64,000 nucleotides of DNA from Stenotrophomonas maltophilia (GCF_002799245.1 NZ_NEQV01000002.1:372001-436000), one strand, 5' to 3'. Positions 1-8,889 are shown, numbered from the stretch's first letter. Numbers and translations are program-made. The notes: a model not told the origin generated them from the letters alone.

Positions 1-2
1 TG

Positions 3-605
3 CTGACCGAGATGGCCGACTGCGGGCTGTATGCCGGTCGTGGCCGCATGAACCGCAGTGACGCCCGCGTGGCGCTGCGCCTGTGGCGCGATGCGCTGGC
101 CAGCGGCCAGCCGGCTCAGGCCCTGCGCCCGTTGTTGCTGCACCTCGCTGGCTTGCAGCGTGGCCTGGCCGACAACGTGCAGCGCTGCCCGGGCCGCTCG
201 CGCAGCCGCAAGCGCCAGGTGTTCGGCCGCATGCAGCGCGCGCGCCTGTATCTGGAAGGCAACAGCCACCGCGTGGTGCGCATCGGTGAACTGGCCGAGC
301 TGACCAACTTCTCCAGCTGGTACCTCTCCAAGACCTTCCAAAGCCTGTACGAGGAAAGCCCGCAGTCGCTTTCGGCACGGCTGCGCCTCGAACGCGCCGC
401 CGACCTGCTGCGCGACACCGACATGATGGTGGGCGAGGTTGCCGCCGCCAGTGGCTTCGACAACTGCTGCAGCTTCGCGCGTGCGTTCCGCGCCCGCTAC
501 GGCCAGTCCGCATCACGCTTCAGGGAGAACGGCGGCTTGCTCCCGCCACAATCCGCAAAGTCTCCGGTTGGTTCGCGCAAATACAGCGCTGCAACGCAAT
601 CGTAA
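3..605 (+). CDS. AraC-family transcriptional regulator (5' truncated by window edge)
   Basis: The reading frame is open to the first bases of the window, so the true start lies upstream. The visible ~200 residues end with two helix-turn-helix units of the AraC/XylS type: the first around GELAELTNFSSWYLSKTFQ, the second around VGEVAAASGFDNCCSFARAFR, followed by the usual YGQSASRFR close of the domain. The preceding part is Arg/Ala rich and is not recognisable as a ligand-binding domain. The gene ends 49 bp before the start of a TonB-dependent receptor on the same strand, so it may regulate that receptor, but this is inference from position only. Confidence 0.85.
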   Translation: MTEMADCGLYAGRGRMNRSDARVALRLWRDALASGQPAQALRPLLLHLAGLQRGLADNVQRCPGRSRSRKRQVFGRMQRARLYLEGNSHRVVRIGELAELTNFSSWYLSKTFQSLYEESPQSLSARLRLERAADLLRDTDMMVGEVAAASGFDNCCSFARAFRARYGQSASRFRENGGLLPPQSAKSPVGSRKYSAATQS

Positions 606-654
606 CGTGCTGGGGTGTTTTAACACGCTGCTAACACGTACCTTGGAGAGATTG

Positions 655-3501
655 ATGAACGTTCGTAATCCCGCAGTGCGGTTCGGCTTGCTGCCGGCCG
701 GCATTGCGTTGGCGCTGGCGCCGGCCTTTGCTTCCGCCCAGGAAGCAAAGGGCACCACCGACCTGGACCGCATTTCGGTCACCGGCTCGCGCATCCGCGG
801 CGCCTCGGTGGAGACCCAGCAGCCGATCCTGACGATGACCCGTGAATCCCTGGAAAAGCAGGGCTTCTCGAGCGTCGCCGACGTGCTGAACAACCTGACC
901 TCGGCCGGCTCCCCGGCCATCTCGCGCTCGGAATCGCTGGCTTCGGGCGAGAACGTGGGCGGCTACTACGTCGACATCCGCAACCTGGGCGCCCAGCGCA
1001 CCCTGGTGCTGATGAACGGCAAGCGCCTGGGCGCAACCACCGCCGGTTACCAGGATCTCAGCCAGATCCCGATGTCGGCCGTTGAGCGCATCGAAATCCT
1101 GAAGGACGGCGCGTCCTCGATCTACGGTTCCGACGCCATCGCCGGCGTGGTCAACGTGATCACCCGCAAGAACTTCGACGGCGGCGAAGCCAATGTCTAC
1201 GTCGGCCAGTACGGCAAGGGCGACGGCGACACCGAAACCTATTCGATGACCCTCGGTGCCCGCGGCGAACGCGGCAGCCTGACCCTGTCGGCCGAGTACT
1301 CGAAGCAGGATCCGGTGTGGGCCAAGGACCGCTGGTACAGCCGTGACGGCTCGCTGGGTCCGAACTCGACCTCGGCCACCTGGAGCCCGATCAGCCAGAA
1401 CGGCAGCTGGTGCAACCCGACCCAGGTCGATTGCAGCGACTCCAAGCAGGCTGTCTGGAAGACCCTGAACCCGGGCGGCAACCCGAAGAACCCGAATGAC
1501 TACCACGTCATTACTGCAGACGAATTCGCCAACTCCAACGAGCAGATGACCCTGCTGACCGGTGTGAAGCGCAAGTCGGTCTACATCAACGGCACCTACG
1601 ACTTCACCGATTCGATCAGCCTGAACACCGACGTGCTCTACAACGAGCGCCAGACGTTCCAGCAGATCGCCGGCTACCCGTTCCAGTCCGGCTCGTTCGG
1701 CACCCCGCTGGAGGGCTCGAGCGCCTTCAACCCGGTCGGCCAGGACGTCAACTTCCGCCGTCGCCTGTGGGAAGTGCCGCGTACCACTGACAGCCAGCTG
1801 AAGACCCTGCGCTTCGCGCCGACCCTGACCGGCTTCTTCGAGCTGGGCGGCAAGACCTTCGACTGGGATGTCGGCGCACTGTGGAACCGCAACGAGTCGA
1901 TCAAGACCAACCGCGGTGACATGAGCCTGATCTCCGCAGCCCAGGCCCTGGGCCCGTCGTTCATCGATGCCGGTGGCGTTGCCCGCTGCGGCACCGCGGC
2001 CAAGCCGATCCTGGGCGACTGCCGCCCGTGGAACCCGCTGCTGCCGTACGGCGTTGATGGCCAGGGTTCGCTGGCGAACCAGGAACTGCAGGACTTCCTG
2101 TTCCCGACCTTCACCACCCGTGGCGTCACCAAGACCACCAGCTTCACCGCCAACCTGTCGGGCTCCATCGTGACCCTGCCGGCCGGCGACCTGGGCTTCG
2201 CCCTGGGTGTCGAGCACCGCAAGGAAGAAGGCAGCTATGTGCCGGACGCCTTCGCGCAGTCGGGCCAGTCCACCGGACTGGGCCAGAAGCCGACCCGCGG
2301 CCAGTACGATCTGAACGAGGTCTACCTCGAACTGAACGTGCCGCTGCTGGCCGACATGGCCTTCGCCAAGGAACTGACCCTGAACGTTGCCAGCCGTTAC
2401 TCGGACTACAGCAACTTCGGTGGCACCACCAACAGCAAGTTCGGCCTGACCTGGCGTCCGCTGGATGAACTGCTGGTCCGTGGTACCTACGCCCAGGGCT
2501 TCCGTGCTCCGACCATCAGCGACCTGTACGGTGGCCTGAGCTCGAGCTTCGAGTCGTACATTGATCCGTGCGGCGTGAAGGCTCCGGGCAGCGTTGCCGG
2601 CAATGCCGCGTGCACCGCCGCTGGCGCTCCGGCCAACTACGTGCAGCTGGGCCAGGGCAACCTGCCGTGCTCGACCCTGCCGTGCCAGTCGGGTGACCAG
2701 TTCGTCTCGGGTGCCAACCCGAACCTGAAGCCGGAAACCTCCAAGAGCACCACCTTCGGCCTGGTGTGGAGCCCGCGTTGGGTGCAGGGCCTGGACCTGT
2801 CGCTGGATTGGTACAAGTACGAAATCAGCGACATGATCATCGCTGACAGCGTCGACCGCATCCTGCGTGACTGCTACGTGCTGGGCAACTCCGAGCGTTG
2901 CTCGAGCGTGACCCGTGCCGCCGACGGCCACGTCAGCGCGATCACCTACGGCACCGCCAACCTCGGCAAGATGAAGACCGAAGGTTACGACCTGGGCGTC
3001 AAGTACCGCCTGCCGGAACTGGCCATCGGTCAGTTCAGCATCGACTGGCAGACCAGCTACACCGCCAAGTACGACGAGCAGGGCCAGAACAGCGCGGGCG
3101 ACAACATCATGATCGGCCGCGTCGGCGAGCCGGGCCTGTTCCGCGTGCGTTCGAACCTGGGTGTCAACTGGCAGTACGGCGATTTCGGTGTGAACTACAC
3201 CGCGCGCTACTACTCGGGCATGAAGGAAAGCTGCATCTCGCTGGCTGATGGCTGGTGCGATGCTCCGAACCACATGGCCAATGGCGAGACCGATCCGCTG
3301 CGTCACACCGGTTCCAACACCTTCCACGACCTGCAGGTCAGCTGGAAGGCACCGTGGGATGCGACGATCGCCCTGGGCGCGAACAACGTGTTCGACCACA
3401 AGGGTCCGCTGCAGTACTCGGCTCCGAACTCGGCGTTCGCCTACTACGGCGGCTTCGACGTGGGTCGCTTCCTGTACATGAAGTACACCCAGCGCTTCTG
3501 A
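655..3501 (+). CDS. TonB-dependent outer-membrane receptor
   Basis: This 948-residue outer-membrane receptor imports an unidentified substrate using TonB energy. ATG 655 is preferred over a longer frame from 439 because GGAGAG lies at 645-650 and the N-terminus becomes a clean signal peptide (residues 1-28, cleavage after AFASA). A TonB-box-like stretch DRISVTGSRI follows at about 38-47. The plug domain shows NLGAQRTLVLMNGKRL and ILKDGASSIYGSDAIAGV, and the barrel ends in the aromatic C-terminus YTQRF. There is no N-terminal STN signalling domain, unlike the receptor at 8890. A strong terminator follows directly, so it is probably transcribed alone. Confidence 0.93.
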   Translation: MNVRNPAVRFGLLPAGIALALAPAFASAQEAKGTTDLDRISVTGSRIRGASVETQQPILTMTRESLEKQGFSSVADVLNNLTSAGSPAISRSESLASGENVGGYYVDIRNLGAQRTLVLMNGKRLGATTAGYQDLSQIPMSAVERIEILKDGASSIYGSDAIAGVVNVITRKNFDGGEANVYVGQYGKGDGDTETYSMTLGARGERGSLTLSAEYSKQDPVWAKDRWYSRDGSLGPNSTSATWSPISQNGSWCNPTQVDCSDSKQAVWKTLNPGGNPKNPNDYHVITADEFANSNEQMTLLTGVKRKSVYINGTYDFTDSISLNTDVLYNERQTFQQIAGYPFQSGSFGTPLEGSSAFNPVGQDVNFRRRLWEVPRTTDSQLKTLRFAPTLTGFFELGGKTFDWDVGALWNRNESIKTNRGDMSLISAAQALGPSFIDAGGVARCGTAAKPILGDCRPWNPLLPYGVDGQGSLANQELQDFLFPTFTTRGVTKTTSFTANLSGSIVTLPAGDLGFALGVEHRKEEGSYVPDAFAQSGQSTGLGQKPTRGQYDLNEVYLELNVPLLADMAFAKELTLNVASRYSDYSNFGGTTNSKFGLTWRPLDELLVRGTYAQGFRAPTISDLYGGLSSSFESYIDPCGVKAPGSVAGNAACTAAGAPANYVQLGQGNLPCSTLPCQSGDQFVSGANPNLKPETSKSTTFGLVWSPRWVQGLDLSLDWYKYEISDMIIADSVDRILRDCYVLGNSERCSSVTRAADGHVSAITYGTANLGKMKTEGYDLGVKYRLPELAIGQFSIDWQTSYTAKYDEQGQNSAGDNIMIGRVGEPGLFRVRSNLGVNWQYGDFGVNYTARYYSGMKESCISLADGWCDAPNHMANGETDPLRHTGSNTFHDLQVSWKAPWDATIALGANNVFDHKGPLQYSAPNSAFAYYGGFDVGRFLYMKYTQRF

Positions 3502-3528
3502 TCCATCGAAGTGCGGTAGCAACAGAAG

Positions 3529-3561
3529 GAGGGCGGACCGAAAGGTCCGCCCTCTTTTTTT
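3529..3561 (+). terminator. Rho-independent terminator of the TonB receptor
   Basis: A perfect 11-bp stem (GAGGGCGGACC at 3529-3539 with its complement at 3544-3554), a GAAA tetraloop and seven T residues at 3555-3561 form a textbook intrinsic terminator 28 bp after the receptor stop codon. Confidence 0.95.
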
Positions 3562-3671
3562 GTAGGGGAATTCCGGAAACTGTTGGAAGGTGAGCGCAGT
3601 CACGGTCCCGTCCTGTCGTATTCAACACAGTCAGGAAGTCCAATACCGGACGCCTGCATGTGGAGAGGAAT

Positions 3672-3881
3672 ATGAAGAACACGTTGCTGCGCCAGGCATC
3701 AGCCGCTGCACTGATCTATGCAACGCTGGTGGGCGCGGTGTTCGCGCAGGGCCTCGGGGTCTGCGGCGGTGGGCTCTACTGCGAAGAGTTCCGCCAGCAG
3801 TGCCTGGCCAGCGGCAAGTCACCGGTCATCTGCGAGTCGCAGTACCGGCGTTGCGTGCAGGACGCCTGCGGTACGCGCTGA
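3672..3881 (+). CDS. small secreted Cys-containing protein
   Basis: A 69-residue protein starting at ATG 3672 behind GGAGAGGAA (3662-3670); an upstream in-frame ATG at 3660 lies before this ribosome site and is unlikely. The first ~25 residues form a signal peptide ending VGAVFAQ. The mature ~44 residues contain five or six Cys (VCGGGLYCEEFRQQC, ICESQYRRCVQDAC), suggesting a small disulfide-stabilised periplasmic or exported protein. No family is recognised. It sits between two hairpins and has no co-oriented neighbour, so it looks monocistronic. Confidence 0.72.
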   Translation: MKNTLLRQASAAALIYATLVGAVFAQGLGVCGGGLYCEEFRQQCLASGKSPVICESQYRRCVQDACGTR

Positions 3882-3888
3882 CGTGGAA

Positions 3889-3913
3889 AGGGCGCACCTT
3901 GCGGGTGCGCCCT
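3889..3913. terminator. hairpin between convergent genes
   Basis: A perfect 10-bp stem (AGGGCGCACC at 3889-3898 and its complement at 3904-3913) with a 5-nt loop lies just after the small secreted protein and faces the end of the HDOD gene. The T tract is poor in both directions, so it is a weak or bidirectional terminator. Confidence 0.6.
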
Positions 3914-3940
3914 CTGTCATCCGGAAATCGTGCAGCGCGT

Positions 3941-5062
3941 TCAGGCGTCGCTGGGCACCAGCCCCATCAGCGCATTGGCGTGTTCGCGCCATTGCGGCAG
4001 TTTGTTCAGCACACCTGCGCGCTGCAGGTAGTCCTCGTCCACCGGATCGCCATTGACCAGCGCCAGGGCCACGTGCACCGCGCCGGTCACCCAGAAGCTG
4101 CGGGTATTGGCGCGCTGCGGCTGCAGGTGGAATGCCACCGCTTCGATGATCGGCATCGGCAGGCCCCACAGGCCCAGCAGGTAGGCGCCGGCCTCGGCAT
4201 GGCCGGGGCGGGTGTCAGCGGCCAGCGTGGGCTCGCTGCGTTCGTTGCGCACCCCCGGCAGCAGCAGGCCGATGTCGGCCAGCAGTGCGGCGGTCGCGCC
4301 CAGTTCGGCACTGGATTCGGGCAGCAGGCGTGCCGCCAGGCGCGAGGCGAGCAGTGCACGCTGCTGCAGCGAGTTGCGCTCGGCGGCCGACAGCGTCGGC
4401 GCGGAGAACACTTCGCTGGCCAGCACCAGGTCACGCAGCGTGGCCAGGCCCAGCCGGGTGACAGCGGTGCGCAGGTCGGCAATGGTGCGGCCCTGGCTGA
4501 AGAACGCCGAATTCGACAGCTGCAGCACCTTGGCTGCGATGGCCGGATCGGCGGCAACCAGCTTGGCCACATCGGCGCTGTCGGCATCGTCGTCGTGTTC
4601 CAGGGCCTGGGTCAGGCTCAGGTACAGGTGCGGCGGCGAGGGCAGTTTCTCGATACGGCCGATGGCATCGCGCAGGCGTGGGCTGTCCAGCACTTCGCGC
4701 AGTTCTTCCAGGCTGGTCAGCGCCTCCAGCAGCACTTCCGGTGCCAGTGGCAGCGGCAGGAAACGGTGGGCGACACCGATCAGGCGCGCCGGCGGCGGGC
4801 GGTTGCCATGCTGCGCATCGATCAGCGCGATGCGGATGGTCTCCGGGCGCAGTGTCCGGATCTGCCCCAGCAGCGTGGTGGCATTGAGATCGGGCAACTG
4901 CGGGCAGACGATCACCGCGTCCACGCCCTGTGTAGCCACCGCAGTCATCGCGGTCTGGCCATCGGTGGCGGTTAGCGGCTGCCAGTCTTCCCCAAGATCG
5001 GCAATGAATTCGGTCAGCTCAGCCGGCAGGCTGGCTGCATCCCCAACAAGCAGAATACGCAC
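3941..5062 (-). CDS. receiver-like plus HDOD domain signalling protein
   Basis: A 373-residue cytoplasmic protein. The N-terminal ~120 residues (VRILLVGDAASLP, DAVIVCPQLPDLNATTLLGQIRTLRP) have a CheY-like receiver fold. The rest is an HDOD domain (PSPPHLYLSLTQAL, LVAADPAIAAKVLQLSNSAFFS, AVTRLGLATLRDLVLASEVF), a non-catalytic relative of HD phosphodiesterases found in bacterial signalling. GTG 5062 is chosen because AGGGGAA lies 7 nt upstream and the protein then begins directly with the receiver fold; the frame extends further 5' without a credible ribosome site. Target and partner kinase are unknown. Confidence 0.85.
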   Translation of the reverse strand: MRILLVGDAASLPAELTEFIADLGEDWQPLTATDGQTAMTAVATQGVDAVIVCPQLPDLNATTLLGQIRTLRPETIRIALIDAQHGNRPPPARLIGVAHRFLPLPLAPEVLLEALTSLEELREVLDSPRLRDAIGRIEKLPSPPHLYLSLTQALEHDDDADSADVAKLVAADPAIAAKVLQLSNSAFFSQGRTIADLRTAVTRLGLATLRDLVLASEVFSAPTLSAAERNSLQQRALLASRLAARLLPESSAELGATAALLADIGLLLPGVRNERSEPTLAADTRPGHAEAGAYLLGLWGLPMPIIEAVAFHLQPQRANTRSFWVTGAVHVALALVNGDPVDEDYLQRAGVLNKLPQWREHANALMGLVPSDA

Positions 5063-5175
5063 GACACATTCCCCTGGCTGTCTCGACGATGGATGTCGAT
5101 GACGTGTGAAGTGACGCAATTTACCTAATACGGCAGCAAGAGTGATGTGCCGTCATCATGAAACGTGACCCGCAT

Positions 5176-5201
5176 CGCTCCGGCAGGGTGCCGCCGGAGC
5201 G
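5176..5201 (-). terminator. hairpin downstream of ppa
   Basis: A 9-bp inverted repeat (CGCTCCGGC at 5176-5184, complement at 5193-5201) lies just after the ppa stop codon. There is no clear T run, so it may stabilise the 3' end of the mRNA rather than terminate efficiently. Confidence 0.5.
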
Positions 5202-5214
5202 ATCCGGTTCAGGC

Positions 5215-5751
5215 TCAGGCCTTGCTGTCGAGATGGCGCTGGTGCGCCTCGATCAGGATCTGCTTGGCCTCAGCGGCGCCGCCCCAACCGTCCAGCTTGA
5301 CCCACTTGCCCTTCTCCAGGTCCTTGTAGTGCTCGAAGAAGTGGCCGATGCGCTCCAGCCAGTGGCTCGAGACCTGGGCGATGTCCTCGACGTGGGCGTA
5401 GCCACTGAAGATCTTCGAGACCGGCACGGCCAGGATCTTCTCGTCGCTGCCTGCCTCATCGCTCATCTTCAGCACGCCGACCGGACGGCAGCGCACCACC
5501 GAGCCCGGCACCAGCGGCAGCGGCAGGACCACCAGCACGTCGGCCGGATCGCCATCGCCACACAGGGTGCTCGGCACGTAGCCGTAGTTGCACGGGTAGC
5601 GCATCGGCGTGGACAGGATGCGGTCGACGAAGATCGCGCCGGTTTCCTTGTCCACTTCGTACTTCACCGGCTCCGAGTCCTTCGGGATCTCGATGATGAC
5701 GTTGATTTCTTCCGGCGGGTTCTTGCCGGGCGAGACGAGTTCCAGACCCAT
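5215..5751 (-). CDS. ppa: soluble inorganic pyrophosphatase
   Basis: This 178-residue cytosolic enzyme hydrolyses pyrophosphate to phosphate, pulling biosynthetic reactions forward. Its length matches family I enzymes (about 176 residues in E. coli). Diagnostic stretches are EIPKDSEPVKYEVDKETG, MRYPCNYGYVPSTLCGDGDPADVLV, in which the acidic metal ligands sit in DGDPAD, and the C-terminal WVKLDGWGGAAEAK. The family signature usually has a larger aliphatic residue where Ala stands in DGDPAD, a minor variation. The gene stands alone on its strand. The window also encodes a membrane pyrophosphatase and a PPi-type phosphofructokinase. Confidence 0.97.
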   Translation of the reverse strand: MGLELVSPGKNPPEEINVIIEIPKDSEPVKYEVDKETGAIFVDRILSTPMRYPCNYGYVPSTLCGDGDPADVLVVLPLPLVPGSVVRCRPVGVLKMSDEAGSDEKILAVPVSKIFSGYAHVEDIAQVSSHWLERIGHFFEHYKDLEKGKWVKLDGWGGAAEAKQILIEAHQRHLDSKA

Positions 5752-5935
5752 GGTGTGCTCCAGGTGGGGGATGTAGACGGATAGCTCACCATTTTATGCC
5801 TTTGCCGGGCGCTGTGCAGGGGCGCAGCGCCGACCGGCCGTCGCGGTGGCGGACCACCCGTCGGCGCGGGGTATCCCGATGGGGACATCGGGCGCCACGG
5901 CGCAGGCTGCAGACTCATCCCCGAGGAGTCCTGTC

Positions 5936-6427
5936 ATGTCCTGGAAAACCTGGTGCTGTGGCGCCATCGCGCTGTCTGCCTCGCTGCCGTGCCTGGCGCG
6001 CGGCCCGCATGTGGACCTGATCGACTACCCCCGCCCGGAGGCGAACTGGGACCGCGCCTTCGAGCTGGAAGCGGCCCTGGCCGGTGAGTTCAGCGCGCTG
6101 TGCGCCGATACCCTCTGCGAGGGCGACTATTCCAACTACCGCGTGATGCAGTTCCGTTGCGCCGTACTGGCCCACCGCGGCACCGTGCAGCGCTGCGTCT
6201 GGGTGGTGGCGGCCAGCGAACTGGCAGTGCAGCCCGAGAACGGCCAGGTGCAGGCCGACAACGGGCGATGGGCCTGCCGGGTGGAGCTGCAGCCGGGCGT
6301 GCCGGTCGAAGTGTTCCATGCCGCACTGGAGGCACCCGGTGGCCTGGCCGCGCCGTTGCCCGGCCTCGACCACGGGCTGTTCGAGGTGCTGCCGGCCTGC
6401 CTGCAGACGCAGGGGGGGATGGGCTGA
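5936..6427 (+). CDS. secreted Cys-rich protein, first of a tandem paralogous pair
   Basis: A 163-residue protein starting at ATG 5936 behind GAGGAG (5923-5928). Residues 1-22 form a signal peptide ending PCLARG. The mature part shares a pattern with the next gene: V-D-x2-DYP-x-P near the start, an FSALCADTLCEGDYSNY centre and an RCVWVVAASE stretch, with six Cys likely forming disulfides. No known family or function is recognised. Its stop codon overlaps the next start (TGATG), so the two are translationally coupled. The region between ppa and this gene (5752-5935) shows no other gene. Confidence 0.78.
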   Translation: MSWKTWCCGAIALSASLPCLARGPHVDLIDYPRPEANWDRAFELEAALAGEFSALCADTLCEGDYSNYRVMQFRCAVLAHRGTVQRCVWVVAASELAVQPENGQVQADNGRWACRVELQPGVPVEVFHAALEAPGGLAAPLPGLDHGLFEVLPACLQTQGGMG

Positions 6428-6903
6428 TGCCGATTTTCCCGCGATCAATGCTGCTCGGCGTGCTGCTGGCCGGTAGCGCACAGGGAGGGCCTGCGTTCGT
6501 GGATGCCCGCGACTATCCCGCCCCCGGTATGGGCCATGAGCGCTTCCTGGCCGCCGAACGCACGCTGGTGGCGGGGTTCGACGACGTCTGTGGCGATACC
6601 TTCTGCGAGGGGCAGTACTACAACCTGCAGGCGATGCGCCTGCGCTGTTCGGTGCGGCCGGCTACCGGTGAGGTGGGCAGTTGTGTCTGGACCTTTGCCG
6701 GCAGTGAGACGGGGGTGCGCACCAGCGGTCGGATCGACGTCGATCTGGGGAGTTATGCCTGCGAGCTGCCGCTGGCGGCCGGAACGCCTCTGCGCCAATT
6801 GCTGGAGGTGTGGGAGACGGCCGGTTCCGGGCATGACGCTCTGCACGCGCCGCTGCCGGGCACCACGGGCAACACGTATGACGCGCTGGTCGACTGCCTG
6901 TGA
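6427..6903 (+). CDS. secreted Cys-rich protein, second of a tandem paralogous pair
   Basis: A 158-residue paralogue of the preceding protein. The shared core reads FVDARDYPAPG, DDVCGDTFCEGQYYN, CSVRPATGEVGSCVWTFAGSE and a C-terminal YDALVDCL. The N-terminus MPIFPRSMLLGVLLAGSAQGG is a signal peptide, so it should be periplasmic or exported. The start overlaps the upstream stop by one base. The Cys positions and the spacing between blocks match the first copy, but identity outside the core is low, pointing to an old duplication. Function unknown. Confidence 0.78.
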   Translation: MPIFPRSMLLGVLLAGSAQGGPAFVDARDYPAPGMGHERFLAAERTLVAGFDDVCGDTFCEGQYYNLQAMRLRCSVRPATGEVGSCVWTFAGSETGVRTSGRIDVDLGSYACELPLAAGTPLRQLLEVWETAGSGHDALHAPLPGTTGNTYDALVDCL

Positions 6904-6916
6904 TACTCCGATTAGA

Positions 6917-6941
6917 AATGCAAACGTGACTGATTCGCATT
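6917..6941 (+). promoter_or_regulatory. candidate Fur-type operator upstream of the ECF sigma gene
   Basis: An imperfect palindrome with arms AATGCAAA (6917-6924) and TTCGCATT (6934-6941), separated by 9 bp, lies about 50 bp before the sigma factor start. It resembles Fur boxes of the AATGAGAA-n-TTCTCATT type, and iron-starvation sigma genes of the FecI class are normally Fur repressed. The match is partial, so this is a candidate only. Confidence 0.45.
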
Positions 6942-6990
6942 AACGGAGTAGCATGCGCGGCGCCCTCCGTCTGTCGTACCGGCTCCGCGC

Positions 6991-7491
6991 ATGTCCTCCA
7001 ATGCCGCCACCCTCACCGAACTGCTGATCCGCGAGCGGCCAGCGCTGCTGCGTCGCGTGCAACGGATACTGGGCGGTGACAACGGCGCCGAAGACGTGAT
7101 CCAGGCGGTCTGGTTCAAGGCCCGTGGGGTCGATGACAGCCAGGCCATCGACAACCCGCGCGCCTATCTGTATCGGCTGGCCGCCAACCTGGCCACCGAC
7201 CATGGCCGCGAATCAACCCGCCGCAACCGGCTGCTGGCCGACCACTACCTGTGGGGTCCGGACGAGGTGATCTCCACCGAGGAGCAGGCCATGGCGCAGG
7301 ACGAACTGCAGCGCGTGCTCGACGCGGCGGGACACCTGCCCGAGCCGACCCGCACCATCTTCCGGCTCAACCGCCTCCAGGGCCTGACCCAGGCCGAGAT
7401 CGCGCGTCGCCTCGGGGTGTCGGTGACCACGGTGGAGAATCACGTACGCACCGCGCTGCAGCGCCTGGCCTGGGCGCGCAGCGGGCGATGA
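6991..7491 (+). CDS. ECF RNA polymerase sigma factor, FecI-type
   Basis: A 166-residue extracytoplasmic-function sigma factor. Region 2 covers about residues 10-75 (LLRRVQRILGGDNGAEDVIQ, RAYLYRLAANLATD) and region 4 about 110-160 (LPEPTRTIFRLNRLQGLTQ, EIARRLGVSVTTVENHVR). The order sigma - FecR anti-sigma - TonB receptor with an STN domain is the classical cell-surface signalling cassette: substrate binding at the receptor frees the sigma to transcribe the transport genes. A Fur-like palindrome precedes it, consistent with iron control. Confidence 0.93.
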   Translation: MSSNAATLTELLIRERPALLRRVQRILGGDNGAEDVIQAVWFKARGVDDSQAIDNPRAYLYRLAANLATDHGRESTRRNRLLADHYLWGPDEVISTEEQAMAQDELQRVLDAAGHLPEPTRTIFRLNRLQGLTQAEIARRLGVSVTTVENHVRTALQRLAWARSGR

Positions 7492-7571
7492 TCGCGCCGG
7501 CTTGGGGCTGGCCTTCGCGCAAACGTCTTGATCACTGGACCGTGGATGCGGTCTAGTTCCCCCGCCCGCGC

Positions 7572-8531
7572 TTGAATGCGCCTGTCCGCCAGCCGATGAG
7601 CCCGCCGAACATGCTGCCCGCCGCCAATGACGATGCCCTGGCCGAACAGGCCCGGGGCTGGATCGCGTGGCTGGCCTCGGGCGACATCAGCGATGCGCGC
7701 ATGCAGGAGTTCGAGTGCTGGCTGCAACAGCCGGGGCATCGCCGGGCCTTTGAACACGAGCGCGCGCTGTGGCGCAGCATCGGGCCACGCGTGCCGGCCA
7801 CGCCCGTGGATCGTCGACGCCCGCGCCGGCTGCGTTGGGCGATGGCCGCAGCGGCAATGCTGGCGATGCTGGTGGCATGGCCGGAGGCGTGGCTGCGGCT
7901 GACCTCCGACCATCGCAGCACGCATCAGGTGCAGAACGTGCTGCTGCCTGATGGCAGCCGTGCGGTGCTGGACGCCGACAGTGCGATTGCCGTGCGCTTC
8001 AATGCGAACGCCCGCGAGGTCGAGCTGCTGCGCGGGCGCGCCTGGTTCGACGTCAGCCCGGATGTACAGCGGCGTTTCAGCGTGCGCGCCGGCAATGGCC
8101 TGGTCGAGGACATCTCGACCGCGTTCACCGTTGCGCGTGGCGACGACCGGGTGGAAACCCAGGTCGGGCAGGGCAGGGTGCGTGTGGCCAGCCCGGCTGA
8201 CGGTGGCTGGACCTACCTGCAGCAGGGGCAGCGTGCCGTCTACGGGGAACATGGCGGAGTCACGCGACTGGCTGACGTGACCGCCGACAGCGTCGGTGCC
8301 TGGCGGCAGGGCGAGCTGCTGCTGGAGCAGGCTGGCGTGGCCGATGCGGTGCAGTGGGTCGGGCGCTATCGCGCGGGGCCGACCTTCGTGCGCGGTGATC
8401 TGTCGCGGTTGCCAGCGGTCAGTGCGGCGTTGCGCATCGACCGCCCGGAACAGGCGCTGGATGCGCTGGCCGCGACGGCCGGATTGCAGGTCACGCGCCT
8501 GCCGTTCGGTGTCGCGATCGTCCACCTTTAG
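7572..8531 (+). CDS. FecR-family anti-sigma factor
   Basis: A 319-residue inner-membrane regulator. The N-terminal cytoplasmic part (WIAWLASGDISDARMQEF, CWLQQPGHRRAFEHERALW, about residues 28-68) is the sigma-binding DUF4880-type domain. A single membrane helix lies at about 88-104 (AMAAAAMLAMLVAWP). The periplasmic FecR domain follows (VLLPDGSRAVLDADSAI, LLRGRAWFDV, QGRVRVASP). The C-terminal ~70 residues (LSRLPAVSAALRIDRPEQAL) form an STN-like receptor-contact domain. The start is uncertain: ATG 7572, 7596 and 7611 are all possible and none has a strong ribosome site. It is followed by a 5-copy hairpin array instead of the receptor gene directly. Confidence 0.9.
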   Translation: MNAPVRQPMSPPNMLPAANDDALAEQARGWIAWLASGDISDARMQEFECWLQQPGHRRAFEHERALWRSIGPRVPATPVDRRRPRRLRWAMAAAAMLAMLVAWPEAWLRLTSDHRSTHQVQNVLLPDGSRAVLDADSAIAVRFNANAREVELLRGRAWFDVSPDVQRRFSVRAGNGLVEDISTAFTVARGDDRVETQVGQGRVRVASPADGGWTYLQQGQRAVYGEHGGVTRLADVTADSVGAWRQGELLLEQAGVADAVQWVGRYRAGPTFVRGDLSRLPAVSAALRIDRPEQALDALAATAGLQVTRLPFGVAIVHL

Positions 8532-8552
8532 AGCCAAGGCATTTCCCGTGTG

Positions 8553-8740
8553 CCGACCAACGGTCGGCACCCACCGCTGCAACCGGCCGACCAACGGTCG
8601 GCACCTGCCGCTGCAACCGGCCGACCAACGGTCGGCACCCACCGCTGCAACCGGCCGACCAACGGTCGGCACCTGCCGCTGCAACTGGCCGACCAACGGT
8701 CGGCACCCACCGCTGCAACCGGCCGACCTGCCGTGGGTAC
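8553..8740. repeat. 34-bp tandem hairpin array (5 copies plus a degenerate sixth)
   Basis: Copies begin at 8553, 8587, 8621, 8655 and 8689, exactly 34 bp apart; a decayed sixth begins at 8723. Each carries the palindrome CCGACCAACGGTCGG flanked by GC and GCAC, so each can fold into a short stem with an AAC loop. Spacers alternate between CCCACCGCTGCAACCGG and CCTGCCGCTGCAACTGG-like versions. The stem is of the SMAG type, but the GTAG head is missing. The array fills most of the 358-bp gap between the anti-sigma and receptor genes; no gene is supported there. Confidence 0.93.
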
Positions 8741-8889
8741 CTGCCGCGACTGCAAGTTCCCTTGGGGTTACCGAGCGCCCAGCCGTCTTACCCGGCGAAC
8801 GTACCCGCCGCCGCCACGTACGTCGTCGTGTCCGCCCGTGTTGCGGATGACGCCGCGTTCGCGGCACCGATTACCTGACAGGTTCCTCC

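Noticed and set aside
631..3603. 990-codon open frame on the minus strand opposite the first TonB receptor
   Set aside because: GC-rich codon bias of the real gene leaves the antisense frame open; the product is low-complexity, has no domain and covers the terminator.
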